From Bacillota bacterium (GTDB lineage Bacteria; Bacillota; Clostridia; Christensenellales; SZUA-584), in NCBI GenBank assembly GCA_023412005.1, contig JAEYOE010000005.1, forward strand, positions 1-51,242: a stretch of 51,242 nucleotides of DNA, in the 5' to 3' direction. Below are positions 16,274 to 24,786 of the stretch, in pieces. The position numbers were made by a program, and so were the translations under genes. How positions within the stretch are numbered: position 1 is the stretch's first letter; the number at the start of each line of letters is the position of its first letter. The notes under the pieces are model-generated. The model did no database searches, was not told the origin of the DNA, and saw nothing but the letters and a program-made list of their open reading frames with translations.

Positions 16274-16500
16274 CGGGAGGTTTATCCTGTCAATGGACCG
16301 GTGGAGATTTTGTCAGTTAACAATATAGCAAAATACAACCCGACCCTTTAGGCACTCCTATACCGATGTCTTCATTACCTTTTCTACGCTTTACTCTTTC
16401 TTTTTTCTATTGACTTCATATATAGTTAGTCTTGTATTGCTTATGTATAACCAATACAATATCCTTTGATTACCTATCACCCATTTTGGAGGCATGCATT

Positions 16501-17211
16501 ATGAAAATGAAAAAGCTTTTGACAATGCTACTCGCAATTCTTCTGTTGACTGTCCTCCTATGCGGTTGTTGGCAGAAAGAAGCAGATTTCGCGCAGGCGG
16601 GGCTATCTGATTATCCGCAGTTTGTGGAAATCCCGCTGATCCGCCAGGGGACAACTTACTCCTGCGGCATTGCAGCCATGCACAGCCTTTTGCGCTGGGC
16701 TTCCTACGATTTGGATATTAACGACGAATATCTTATGGAGGATTGCGGGACAACGAAGGAAAGCGGAACCACCTACCAGAGCATTCTGGCTTATCTGCAG
16801 AAAACCAGAGAATTGGATGTGACCTGGCAGGAGGATATGACCGCCGAGGAACTGAAAAAAATCATCAAAGACGGCGGCGTTGTTTTGATGCCCCTGCAGG
16901 CGTGGGAATACAAGGAAACAGCCCCGGATGAATGGGTCTCGTTTAGTGCAGAGGATTACCGGGATTACTGGGCAAGCGGACATTGGGTGATTGCCTGCGG
17001 ATACAATGACAGCAGTGTGCTGTTTATGGATCCCGGAACCGCAGGGTGTTACACGGCCATGTCCTGGGAAGATTTAGAGATTCGCTGGCACGACAGCCCG
17101 GACTACATGGACGATACATTCCCGTATATCAAATACCAGCATTGCGGTATGGTGGTTTATAAGACCGGAACTGAGGAATATGACCGGCAGGTTGTACAGC
17201 CTCTCAGCTGA
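16501..17211 (+). CDS. Lipoprotein with papain-like (C39-type) peptidase fold
   Basis: A 236-residue exported lipoprotein. Residues 1-22 form a lipoprotein signal with lipobox LCG-C (Cys23). The rest resembles peptidase C39-like/BtrH domains: catalytic Cys in TTYSCGIAAMHSLL, a conserved Gln upstream in IRQGTT, His in SGHWVIACGYN and Asp in LFMDPGTAG. It could be a cell-surface cysteine peptidase. ATG 16501 has GGAGG 8 nt upstream. A TTGACT with a weak -10 lies near 16410-16440. It stands alone, after a decayed IS110 fragment and before a degraded stretch. Confidence 0.75.
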   Translation: MKMKKLLTMLLAILLLTVLLCGCWQKEADFAQAGLSDYPQFVEIPLIRQGTTYSCGIAAMHSLLRWASYDLDINDEYLMEDCGTTKESGTTYQSILAYLQKTRELDVTWQEDMTAEELKKIIKDGGVVLMPLQAWEYKETAPDEWVSFSAEDYRDYWASGHWVIACGYNDSSVLFMDPGTAGCYTAMSWEDLEIRWHDSPDYMDDTFPYIKYQHCGMVVYKTGTEEYDRQVVQPLS

Positions 17212-17520
17212 CATAAGGAAGGAATTCGACGATACTGGCTATGGCCTTGGACAGCATGGATTTCAATATGTACAGGCAAAATGAAACGGCATTGATCAAG
17301 GATGGGGTGTCGGTAATGCCGTAACCGATAACATCATCAGGATAACATCTGTGGTCACGATCGGGAGATGTATCTTCCTAACAGGCCCGGTCGTTACCGC
17401 TATTATGCATCCGAAACGGATGAACCCTCGTGCGGCTCATCCGCCCGGAAAGAATGCTGCTTATCTTTACACTCTTCGCGTTTACCCAAAATCGGAGATG
17501 CACCCTGTTCCTTGTTGCCG
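17212..17520 (+). other. Gene-free stretch, possible decayed membrane-protein gene
   Basis: No intact gene. One frame (about 17307-17520) reads GWGVGNAVTDNIIRITSVVT and runs on to a hydrophobic FLTGPVVTAIMHP, which looks like membrane-protein coding sequence but lacks a start. A different frame upstream (about 17228-17286) is also protein-like, suggesting frameshifts. The family is not recognised; this may be chance. Confidence 0.25.
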
Positions 17521-18378
17521 TTAGTTTGGCAGCGTCTCAAAGAAATCCCCGCTGAGCAGCATGGTGCCCACGTAAACCACAGGGCCTGTCATAAACACGT
17601 CGAGGTCTGCAGATATTTCAATCTTCAGCTTGCCGCCCGGCATATGCACCATGATATCCGATTCGACCAGCCCGAGCTTATAAACCGCGCCCGCAGCCGC
17701 ACAGCTGCTGCTGCCCGAAGCAAGCGTGTAGCCCGCGCCGCGCTCAAATATCTCAATCTGAATATTGTTCCTGTCCAGCACCTTGACGATTTGCGTGTTG
17801 ATGTGCTTTGGAAAATACTTGGCCGTTTCGGAATACTGACCGATTTCACAGACCTTCTCTTTGGATATTTCGCCCATCGGGATCACACAGTGCGGGTTGC
17901 CGATCGATACACAGGTGCAGCGGTATTCCGTGCCGCCGAATTCCAGCGGCACATCCACCAGCGTTTTCGGCGTACCCACCGCGCCGATGTCGCCGCTGTC
18001 AAACGAGAGCCGACCCATCGAAACGCGCATGGTTCTGCCCGTTTCATCCAGAAACTGAACGTGCACCGTGCCGCCCGCCGTGTGCAGCAGAAATGAATCT
18101 GTGCTCACATAGCCCGCGTCCTTAAGGTAAGCGGCAAATATACGCACGCCGTTCCCGCTCTTTTCGGCTTCGCTGCCGTCCGGATTAAATATGCGCACGC
18201 CAAGCATGCCGTTATTGTCAGTTGGCCCGACGAGTATGCCGTCGGAACCAAGCCCGTAATTGCGGTCGCAGATCGCTTTAACCATCGCCTCGGTCAGCTT
18301 GGTGGTATTTTTAACGCAATCGTAAACCAGGTAATCGTTGCCGAGCCCGTGGTATTTTTTGAATATGCATTCACTCAT
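17521..18378 (-). CDS. dapF: Diaminopimelate epimerase family protein, both catalytic Cys replaced by Ser
   Basis: A 285-residue DapF-fold protein. DapF interconverts LL- and meso-diaminopimelate with two cysteines acting as acid and base. Conserved landmarks are KYHGLGNDYLVYD (8-20), RIFNPDGSEAEKSGNGVRIF (62-81), VSIGNPHCV (157-165) and ERGAGYTLASGSSSCAA (212-228). In typical DapF the last and third motifs read CGNGxRC and LACGTGACA. Here Ser74 and Ser221 occupy the catalytic Cys positions. Such an enzyme may be a variant epimerase or have another activity. ATG 18378 has GGAG 9 nt upstream. It is monocistronic; dapB is 12 kb away. Confidence 0.75.
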   Translation of the reverse strand: MSECIFKKYHGLGNDYLVYDCVKNTTKLTEAMVKAICDRNYGLGSDGILVGPTDNNGMLGVRIFNPDGSEAEKSGNGVRIFAAYLKDAGYVSTDSFLLHTAGGTVHVQFLDETGRTMRVSMGRLSFDSGDIGAVGTPKTLVDVPLEFGGTEYRCTCVSIGNPHCVIPMGEISKEKVCEIGQYSETAKYFPKHINTQIVKVLDRNNIQIEIFERGAGYTLASGSSSCAAAGAVYKLGLVESDIMVHMPGGKLKIEISADLDVFMTGPVVYVGTMLLSGDFFETLPN

Positions 18379-18657
18379 TTTATTAAGCTCCAATCCGTTT
18401 TGGTTGCACCATTATATCATACCCGTACTTATTCGGTATCACATCAATAAGATAACGGATATGTTGCAGAAGTTATAGAAAATTGCTCGATGTGTGTTAC
18501 ACTTTTGTATAATGTGTTATATATAATTTGATTTGTAGACTTTTTGAAGATTGGTAAAACACGGAAATAAATGGATTGGTGAGGCAATGGTGCCTTTGAA
18601 TAAGCTGAGTATGGGCTTGTTTGAGGGCTTTTATTTTGAAAGGCGGATAAAGAGGCA

Positions 18658-19893
18658 ATGGGGTTTGCAGCATCAGGACAGACAAAAAGAGAGCCAGACA
18701 TCAAAAAAATACTGCACAATGAGGATTTGATTGCGCACTTTCAGCAGGTTGTGTATATGACGCGCAAGGTTGTTTGCGGCATGGAGGGGCTGATTCGCGG
18801 ATTTGAGGGAGGCGTGAGCGTTTCTCCCAAGGCGCTCTTTGACGCAGCGCTGAACAACGGGCTGACGCTTGAACTGGATCGGCTGTGCCGTGAAAAGGTG
18901 CTGGAAGCGTTCGGGCGCATTTATCCGCAGAATAAAGACAAACTGCTGTTTATCAATCTTGATGCCTCAATTCTTGATCAGGCAAAGGGCAGCGATTATT
19001 TAATCGAACAAACGAAAAAATACGGCATTGATCCGAACAATATCGTTGTAGAAATCAACGAAACAAAGGTGCTCAACAACAGCGCATTAAAAACGTTTAT
19101 TGACAGGTACCGCGGTGCAGGATTTTTAATAGCGCTGGACGACGTGGGGGCGGGGTTTTCGAATCTCGACCGCATTCCCATTGTAAAGCCAGACATCATC
19201 AAAATTGACTTAAGCCTGATTCGCAATATTCATGGCGATTATCACAAGCAGGAGGTGGTGAAGTCGCTGATACGGCTGGCCACGCAAATCGGCGCGATGG
19301 TGGTGGCCGAAGGCGTAGAGACGGAAGAGGAAGCAATAGAAACGCTGCATCTGGGCGTTAACATGATACAGGGCTTTTATTTCTCGCAGCCTGCTGTGCT
19401 TTCTGACGAGCCGTTTGCCAACGAGCGTATCGGCACACTGGCCGATAAGTATAGAAGCCATGTGACCGAGTCGTTAAGAAATGAGCAGCGAACATATTCG
19501 AGAATCGCGGCCATTGCCAAAAAGGCGTTGGCGGAGCTGAATGGCGCGGAGGAATTTAACGAGCGGCTTCGCGATATCGTCGGCAAGCACAGCGATGTGG
19601 AGTGCGCCTACGTACTCGACGAAAACGGCAGGCAATGCAGCGAGACAGTGTTTGGCTGCGGCCATTGCAGCACGCGCCAGAGCCTGATATTTTATTCGGC
19701 ACAACCGGGTACTGACCATTCAATGAAGCGGTATTACTATCATGTGGCGAATGGCAAGCGCGACAAATATGTCACCGAGCCGTATGTCTCTCTTGCGACG
19801 GGGCATTTGTGTTTAACATCTGCGGAAATCTTTAAAAGCGGGGACAACAGAAAATTCATTTTGTGCATGGACTTTTGCAAAGCGGAAGAGTAA
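18658..19893 (+). CDS. EAL-domain c-di-GMP phosphodiesterase, YkuI-like
   Basis: A 411-residue protein with an N-terminal EAL domain (about 15-250) and a C-terminal PAS/Cache-like domain (about 285-405), the same order and length as YkuI. EAL motifs: EGLIRG replaces EALLR; FINLDAS, VEINETKV, LDDVGAGFSNL, DIIKIDLSLIRNI, VVAEGVETEEE and IQGFYFSQP keep the metal and catalytic residues (Glu, Asn, Glu, Asp-Asp, Lys, Glu, Gln). c-di-GMP hydrolysis is therefore plausible; YkuI itself binds c-di-GMP with little activity. No membrane helix. GAGGCA lies directly before the ATG, so the start is less certain. TATAAT at 18508-18513 is a likely -10. Confidence 0.85.
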   Translation: MGFAASGQTKREPDIKKILHNEDLIAHFQQVVYMTRKVVCGMEGLIRGFEGGVSVSPKALFDAALNNGLTLELDRLCREKVLEAFGRIYPQNKDKLLFINLDASILDQAKGSDYLIEQTKKYGIDPNNIVVEINETKVLNNSALKTFIDRYRGAGFLIALDDVGAGFSNLDRIPIVKPDIIKIDLSLIRNIHGDYHKQEVVKSLIRLATQIGAMVVAEGVETEEEAIETLHLGVNMIQGFYFSQPAVLSDEPFANERIGTLADKYRSHVTESLRNEQRTYSRIAAIAKKALAELNGAEEFNERLRDIVGKHSDVECAYVLDENGRQCSETVFGCGHCSTRQSLIFYSAQPGTDHSMKRYYYHVANGKRDKYVTEPYVSLATGHLCLTSAEIFKSGDNRKFILCMDFCKAEE

Positions 19894-20041
19894 AGAAGTC
19901 ATAAGTTAATCTGTTCAGAGGGCAGCATCGTCTCAAACTGTTGTGACTTGAGTCGCGATCAGAGTTTATTTTGGCATCTTCGCCAGATATGCTGATCGTA
20001 TGGGTTTATACGACGGTGGGAAGCGCCTCTTTTATGTTTTA

Positions 20042-20254
20042 TTACACCCTGCGCCTCTTGCCGCACGTCTGGCAAACCGCGTAACTGACGGTGTGAGAGC
20101 GCCGACCGCGTATCAGCATGAAAAGCGCAATCCACCCGATAATGGGAATCAACAGCAAAAAGATATAAAACAGCGTAAGCAGACAACCGCGCGGGCGCTG
20201 TTCAGCCACCGCCGTCACCATCACGTTTTGGCTGCCGCAGCGAGAACAAACCAT
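20042..20254 (-). CDS. Small zinc-ribbon membrane protein
   Basis: A 70-residue protein: an N-terminal CSRCGS knuckle, one long hydrophobic stretch (about residues 24-46, TLFYIFLLLIPIIGWIALF) and a C-terminal CQTCGK knuckle. The two CxxC pairs could bind one zinc across a membrane hairpin, as in several small clostridial proteins of unknown function. AAGAGG lies 5 nt before ATG 20254; an in-frame ATG at 20269 lacks a ribosome site. It lies between an EAL and an HD-GYP gene, but no link is shown. Confidence 0.7.
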   Translation of the reverse strand: MVCSRCGSQNVMVTAVAEQRPRGCLLTLFYIFLLLIPIIGWIALFMLIRGRRSHTVSYAVCQTCGKRRRV

Positions 20255-20269
20255 AAAAACCTCTTCCAT

Positions 20270-20733
20270 ATCGTTTTAATCGATATAATATTACAAAAAT
20301 GGCTTGACGGTCAAGAACAGGCACAAAAAACCTGATCCTTTATGCTTCCCAACGCTTGAGATAAGGGAGCCGACTCATTGCGGTATACATCCCATGGATA
20401 GTCTCAAAGTGATGACAATCGACTACGCAGACGATCGCTGTTTCGTACAAAATCATTATGCGCTATCTCAAAATAAACGAGAAGCTGCGATAACAGACAT
20501 GCTTCGCATGACCATGCACAGTGATCGCAGGATGCTGTGATATGGATGAGAATCTGTACGGGTTTGCATTAAAGTCGTCGCTTAATTTTTTACTAAAGCG
20601 GACTGAATAGCGAATGATAAACCGCGTCTGGCTATTGAGGAACCTGCCCGCGACGAAGTGGATAGGAATCGCATGAAAATAGCGCTTATTAAGAGGGCAC
20701 TCAAAATCACAATTGAGATTTGGTTAACAGTCT
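20270..20733. other. Gene-poor stretch between zinc-ribbon and HD-GYP genes
   Basis: About 460 bp without a convincing gene. An open frame at 20304-20540 (+) has no ribosome site and no recognisable protein character. No RNA gene, strong hairpin or terminator was seen. Confidence 0.4.
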
Positions 20734-21504
20734 CTATTTGCTTATTTTTTTATGCAGCTTTTCCAACGCGGCAACATACTCGCGCCCGAACTTATCGCCT
20801 TCCTGCTTGATGAGCCCTATGGCTTCGTCGATGCTTCTGGCAGGCCGGTACGGCCGGTATGAGGTAATCGCATCCAGCACATCCGCAATCATCGCAATTT
20901 GAGCAAGCGGATGAATGTCTTTGCCTTTAAGCCCATACGGATAACCGCTGCCATCCAAACGCTCATGATGCTGAAGGATAACTGCCATGCAATCGCTGTT
21001 AAGGCCACAGCCTGCCGTCAGGCTCATCCCAAGTTCGCTGTGTTTTTTCACAAGGTTCATTTCCGCTTCGCAAAGGGATGTGTCTTTTTGTATGATGGTC
21101 ATAGGAACCAGCAGCTTGCCGACATCGTGAAGTAGGCCGCCGAGCGTGACGTTATATAAAGATTTTCTGTCCAGATTCAGTTCAATCGCGATCATGGCGC
21201 AGATAAGCGCCACGTTAACGGAGTGTTCGTAAACCCAGCCGTAGCGCGTAAAAAGAGAATCCAGTATCTTGCGCCATGATTTTCCGCTCGAGTCGGCAAA
21301 GATTTGGGTGAGGATGTCGGTCGGAAAGCTGAACACGTCCGGCTCAGCAGGGTATAGCCCGGCTAAGATTTGATTTTCGTCAATATCGTGGGGAGGCAGC
21401 TTGGCGATATTATTACCGATTAACTGCAGTGCCTCAAGAGCCAATACCCCTTTTTGTTCCCCGTTTTTTTTGCTTTGATTAGAACCGCTTTTTTTCGTGC
21501 ACAC
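20734..21504 (-). CDS. HD-GYP domain c-di-GMP phosphodiesterase
   Basis: A 256-residue soluble protein. After a short basic N-terminus and a 70-residue N-terminal region, the HD-GYP domain (about 90-250) has HSVNVALICAMIA, LLHDVGKLLVP with the HD pair, Lys/His in VKKHSELG, QHHERLDGSGYPYGL (the GYP motif complete) and IADVLDAITSYRPYRPA. All metal ligands are present, so phosphodiesterase activity against c-di-GMP is expected. It begins at a GTG (21504) without a clear ribosome site, so a later start is possible. A good promoter lies at 21564-21592. No GGDEF synthase is seen in the window. Confidence 0.88.
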   Translation of the reverse strand: MCTKKSGSNQSKKNGEQKGVLALEALQLIGNNIAKLPPHDIDENQILAGLYPAEPDVFSFPTDILTQIFADSSGKSWRKILDSLFTRYGWVYEHSVNVALICAMIAIELNLDRKSLYNVTLGGLLHDVGKLLVPMTIIQKDTSLCEAEMNLVKKHSELGMSLTAGCGLNSDCMAVILQHHERLDGSGYPYGLKGKDIHPLAQIAMIADVLDAITSYRPYRPARSIDEAIGLIKQEGDKFGREYVAALEKLHKKISK

Positions 21505-21563
21505 TTTTTAAGTCTCACTTTTAATGCGAATTTGTGTGATAAACAGGTAAACAGGATAGTGAA

Positions 21564-21592
21564 ATTATATAGTAAAAATGACGACCGTACAA
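21564..21592 (-). promoter_or_regulatory. Promoter of the HD-GYP gene
   Basis: Minus strand: TTGTAC (21587-21592), 17-bp spacer, TATAAT (21564-21569), 60 bp before the proposed start. Confidence 0.65.
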
Positions 21593-21764
21593 GCAAAAAA
21601 GTGCCGGCTGTCGGCAATATGTCACGAAAACAAGCATTTTTGTCATGATTAATTTGATGATACCGGAAAAACACGTCATGGTGAGTTACATACAACAAGA
21701 GCGAAAACGCGTCGTCTTCGCTCCACATCGCCAGTATTTCTGTGTTTTGGCCGCAAAAGCTATG

Positions 21765-21953
21765 TCAAAGTGCTTCCTTGTGCAGTTCTCGGGCTTTTTT
21801 CAGCATATAAACGTATCTTTTTTTGGCAGCTTCCATGTCGTAAATCGCAAAATCAATCAAGTCAGGGTCAGCCACGTTGTCAAAATAGTTCTGAGCCGCC
21901 TGCCAAATGGCGTAAGCGCGCTTCACTTCGCCGACATATTCGTGAGCATTCAT
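21765..21953 (-). CDS. yaaL: YaaL/DUF2508-family protein
   Basis: A 62-residue, charged helical protein with the DUF2508 pattern: A-x-x-NYFDNVADPDLIDFAIYDMEAAKKRY. The position right after recR is where yaaL lies in Firmicutes, which strengthens the call. Function is unknown. GGAGG precedes ATG 21953. It is the last gene of the dnaX-ybaB-recR-yaaL operon. Confidence 0.85.
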   Translation of the reverse strand: MNAHEYVGEVKRAYAIWQAAQNYFDNVADPDLIDFAIYDMEAAKKRYVYMLKKARELHKEAL

Positions 21954-22015
21954 ACAGCATCCTCCTTAATCAAGGTTGATGCTGTGATTATTGCCAACAA
22001 GCGGGGTTTGTATAC

Positions 22016-22621
22016 CTAGTACAGTGTGCGCCCTTCAATGGCGCGTGACAGCGTCACCTCGTCCGTGTATTCCAGATCAGCGCCCACGGGCACGCCGTGC
22101 GCAATGCGCGTGATTTTAGATACCAGCGGTCGAATGGTTTTGGCGATGTACGCTGCCGTCGCCGTGCCCTGAACATCCGGATTGGTGGCGAGTATCACTT
22201 CGTTCACCTCTCCGCCTGCGAGACGGTCGATAAGCCCTGTGATATTGATATCGTCCGGCCCGATGCCGTCCATCGGCGAAATCACACCGTGCAGCACATG
22301 ATAAACGCCCTTGAATTCGCGTGTCTTTTCGATGGCGAGCACGTCCTTGATATCTGAGACAACACAAATCAGCGAACTGTCACGCGCGGCGTCCGCACAG
22401 ATGCTGCAAAACGGTTCGCCCTGCTGCATGAGGTTGCCGCAGCTCGGGCAGTAAACAGCAGCTTTTTTAGCGTGAACCAGATCGTCTGCGAACGCTTGCA
22501 CATCGCTGTCGTTCATGTGAATCACGTAAAACGCAAGCCGCTGCGCGGTTTTTTGGCCGATGCCCGGGAGCTTGGAAAACTGATTGATCAGCCGTGCCAC
22601 CGGTTCAATGATGCCGCTCAA
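22016..22621 (-). CDS. recR: Recombination mediator RecR
   Basis: A 201-residue protein of normal RecR length. The helix-hairpin-helix KLPGIGQKTAQRLAFYV (18-34), the four-Cys zinc finger CPSCGNLMQQGEPFCSIC (57-74), the Toprim domain with LICVVSDIKDVLAIEK and the C-terminal GVPVGADLEYTDEVTLSRAIEGR are all present. RecR acts with RecF and RecO to load RecA at gaps. It begins one base after the YbaB gene stop and lies in the conserved dnaX-ybaB-recR-yaaL order. Confidence 0.96.
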   Translation of the reverse strand: MSGIIEPVARLINQFSKLPGIGQKTAQRLAFYVIHMNDSDVQAFADDLVHAKKAAVYCPSCGNLMQQGEPFCSICADAARDSSLICVVSDIKDVLAIEKTREFKGVYHVLHGVISPMDGIGPDDINITGLIDRLAGGEVNEVILATNPDVQGTATAAYIAKTIRPLVSKITRIAHGVPVGADLEYTDEVTLSRAIEGRTLY

Positions 22622-22622
22622 A

Positions 22623-22967
22623 TCAGAACATGCCTCCGAGATCGATGCCGCCGGTAACCGCGTTGATTTTATGCTGCATCACGCTGTCTGCCTTGGAAAT
22701 GGCTTCATTAACGGCTGCCATTATCAGATCTTCGAGCATTTCGATATCGTCCGGATCCGCCGCTTCGGGCGAGATTTTAATACTGACGATCTTTTTGGCA
22801 CCGTTGGCCTTTACGGTGACCGCGCCGCCGCCCGCTGTGGCTTCCACCTCGGCCTGCTCGGCTTCGGCCTGTGCCGCCGCCATATCCGCCTGCATTTTTT
22901 GTGCCTTGGCCAGCATAGACCCCATGTTCATGGCATTTCCGCCGCCGAAAGATTTTCTCTTTGACAT
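22623..22967 (-). CDS. YbaB/EbfC nucleoid-associated protein
   Basis: A 114-residue DNA-binding protein. The Met/Gln/Ala-rich N-terminus (MGSMLAKAQKMQADMAAAQA) forms the first helix, followed by EVEATAGGGAVTVKANGAKK and the acidic ISPEAADPDDIEMLEDLI typical of YbaB. These small dimers bind DNA non-specifically and always lie between dnaX and recR. AGGAGG precedes ATG 22967. Confidence 0.95.
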   Translation of the reverse strand: MSKRKSFGGGNAMNMGSMLAKAQKMQADMAAAQAEAEQAEVEATAGGGAVTVKANGAKKIVSIKISPEAADPDDIEMLEDLIMAAVNEAISKADSVMQHKINAVTGGIDLGGMF

Positions 22968-22979
22968 TGAGAAACCTCC

Positions 22980-24536
22980 TTATATTTCTTCGATTTTATC
23001 ACCGAACATCGCAAGTATGTCCGCATTTTTTGCTTTTGAACCATGCGTTTTTTCCACAATAACGCTGATGTTCATTTGAATGCCCGCTGTTTTTTCTATG
23101 GCTTCACCGAGCGCCTTCACGGCGGCCGGCTGCTTTAAAAAATCGGCTGCCACCTCGGCGTTTTCTCTGAACGTGACTTCGAGCGTATCGGCACCCCGGC
23201 GCATGGCTTTAACGGCCTTGGCCGCGTGCGGATAGGCAAAGTAGGCATCCGCCTTCAGCGCGTCCAGCAGCTGATACCAAAGCGCCTGTGCGTCGCCTGC
23301 TTCCGGCTGCGCGGCGGCAGGGGCGGCTTTTTGTTCTTTGGCAGCGGCTTTCTTTTCAGCTTTGGGGGCTTCGGGCTTGGCTGCCTGCGTTGGTGCTGCT
23401 GTGGCCGGGCGTTGCTCGAGTGCGCTTAGACGCGCCTCAAGCTTTTCAATGCGCGCTTTATCGGGCGAGGATGCGTCGTCTTCGGGCGCCATCAGTGCCA
23501 TCACCGCCGTTTCAAGCACAATGTCGGCACGCAGGTTTTGGCGCATCTCGTATTCTTTTTGTATCAGTATATTCAGCGCACGCACGCATGCGTTCTTCCC
23601 AAAACGCGCCGCCATGGGCTTAAGGCTGTTGTCGCTTGCATCTCCTGCGCCGACGGCGAGCCACATCATTTTGCGAAATGCTTCCGCGAGGTCTTTAATC
23701 ATCGCGCGCGTATCGGCTCCGGCATTCAGCAATGAGGAGAGCTGCTCAAGCGCGTTTTTTTCGTCGTAAGCTGTGATGCTGCCGATCAATTCGAGCAGCT
23801 GCTGTGTGCCGCCGCCGCCGAGTGATGCGGTTACACTCTGCCGCGTGATCGGGCCGGAGGACGCACACTGATCGAGTATCGAAAGTGCGTCGCGCAGGCC
23901 GCCTTCCGCCGCTTGAGCAATCAACTGCAGCGCCTCGGGCTCAAAGTCGTACCCTTCACCCTTGGCGACCTCGGTTAATCGGGCGGTGATATCGTCTGCC
24001 AAGATCCGTCTAAAATCGAAACGCTGGCAGCGCGAAAGTATCGTGGCGGGCAGCTTGTGCGGCTCGGTGGTCGCGAGTATGAATATCACATGTGCGGGCG
24101 GTTCTTCGAGTGTTTTTAGCAACGCGTTAAACGCGCCCTTTGAAAGCATATGAACTTCGTCGATAATATAGACTTTGTAGCGGCAGACAGCAGGCAGCAG
24201 ATTCACGCGGTCGCGAATTTCGCGCACGCTGTCCACACCGTTGTTGGAGGCTGCGTCAATTTCCACAATATCCACCGGGTTTTCCGACGCTGTTTCCAGG
24301 CACACCTCGCATTTGCCGCAGGGTTCGCCTGCTTCCCGTGCTGTGCAGTTCACGGCGCGCGCGAATATTTTGGCAAGGCTGGTTTTGCCGGTGCCGCGGG
24401 GGCCCGAGAAAAGATAAGCATGCGCAATACGCCCGGACTCAATCTGCCCGGCGAGCACTTTAACGATATGATCCTGCCCCGATACCTCCGCAAACCGTGC
24501 GGGCCGCCAAGTGCGGTATAATGCCCTGTACGCCAT
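22980..24536 (-). CDS. dnaX: DNA polymerase III subunit gamma/tau DnaX
   Basis: A 518-residue clamp-loader ATPase. Starts MAYRALYRTWRPARFAEVSGQ, then Walker A GPRGTGKTSLAKIFARAVNC, zinc module Cys residues C..CGKCEVC, Walker B YIIDEVHMLS and sensor 1 ILATTEPHKLPATILSRCQR. An Ala/Lys/Pro/Glu-rich linker (about 380-420) leads to a tau-type C-terminal domain. The start is ATG 24536 with GGGAGG 5 nt upstream; 65 further open codons upstream are non-coding. I saw no A-AAA-AAG slippery site, so a separate gamma form is not evident. First gene of the recR operon. Confidence 0.96.
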   Translation of the reverse strand: MAYRALYRTWRPARFAEVSGQDHIVKVLAGQIESGRIAHAYLFSGPRGTGKTSLAKIFARAVNCTAREAGEPCGKCEVCLETASENPVDIVEIDAASNNGVDSVREIRDRVNLLPAVCRYKVYIIDEVHMLSKGAFNALLKTLEEPPAHVIFILATTEPHKLPATILSRCQRFDFRRILADDITARLTEVAKGEGYDFEPEALQLIAQAAEGGLRDALSILDQCASSGPITRQSVTASLGGGGTQQLLELIGSITAYDEKNALEQLSSLLNAGADTRAMIKDLAEAFRKMMWLAVGAGDASDNSLKPMAARFGKNACVRALNILIQKEYEMRQNLRADIVLETAVMALMAPEDDASSPDKARIEKLEARLSALEQRPATAAPTQAAKPEAPKAEKKAAAKEQKAAPAAAQPEAGDAQALWYQLLDALKADAYFAYPHAAKAVKAMRRGADTLEVTFRENAEVAADFLKQPAAVKALGEAIEKTAGIQMNISVIVEKTHGSKAKNADILAMFGDKIEEI

Positions 24537-24573
24537 TTTTTCCTCCCATGCGCGCCCCGAAATGCGCCATTTC

Positions 24574-24603
24574 AATATACCATTCTGCGGGCGGTTTTGT
24601 CTA
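24574..24603 (-). promoter_or_regulatory. Promoter of the dnaX operon
   Basis: Minus strand: TAGACA (24598-24603), 18-bp spacer, TATATT (24574-24579), 38 bp before the dnaX start. The SRP RNA gene that often precedes dnaX was looked for here and not found. Confidence 0.5.
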
Positions 24604-24786
24604 CACAACGTGAAGCCGGGCTCAGGCCGCCGAGTTAAAAACAGCCACTTCCCTATGCGGGCTTTTTCTGATATTCTTGTCCCAAGGAATCCACAGAATT
24701 GTAAACATTCAGTGGATTGGGTGGTGCGCAATTAATAATTATGTTATAATCGAAACAGTTTCGTAAAGAATAAGGGGTTGCGTGTT

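Noticed and set aside
16083..16328. 81-codon frame after folT
   Set aside because: It runs through the folT terminator hairpin and has no ribosome site.
18580..18660. GAGGCAATGG occurring twice (near 18580 and 18651) as a leader-peptide or duplicated start signal for the EAL gene
   Set aside because: Only ten bases are shared and the upstream frame is in a different phase; probably chance.
20304..20540. 78-codon plus-strand frame
   Set aside because: No ribosome site, no recognisable protein character and no partner genes.
24604..24735. SRP (scr/ffs) RNA gene upstream of dnaX
   Set aside because: This is its usual place in Firmicutes, but the conserved GGTCCGGAAGGAAGCAGC-type apical loop was not found on either strand.
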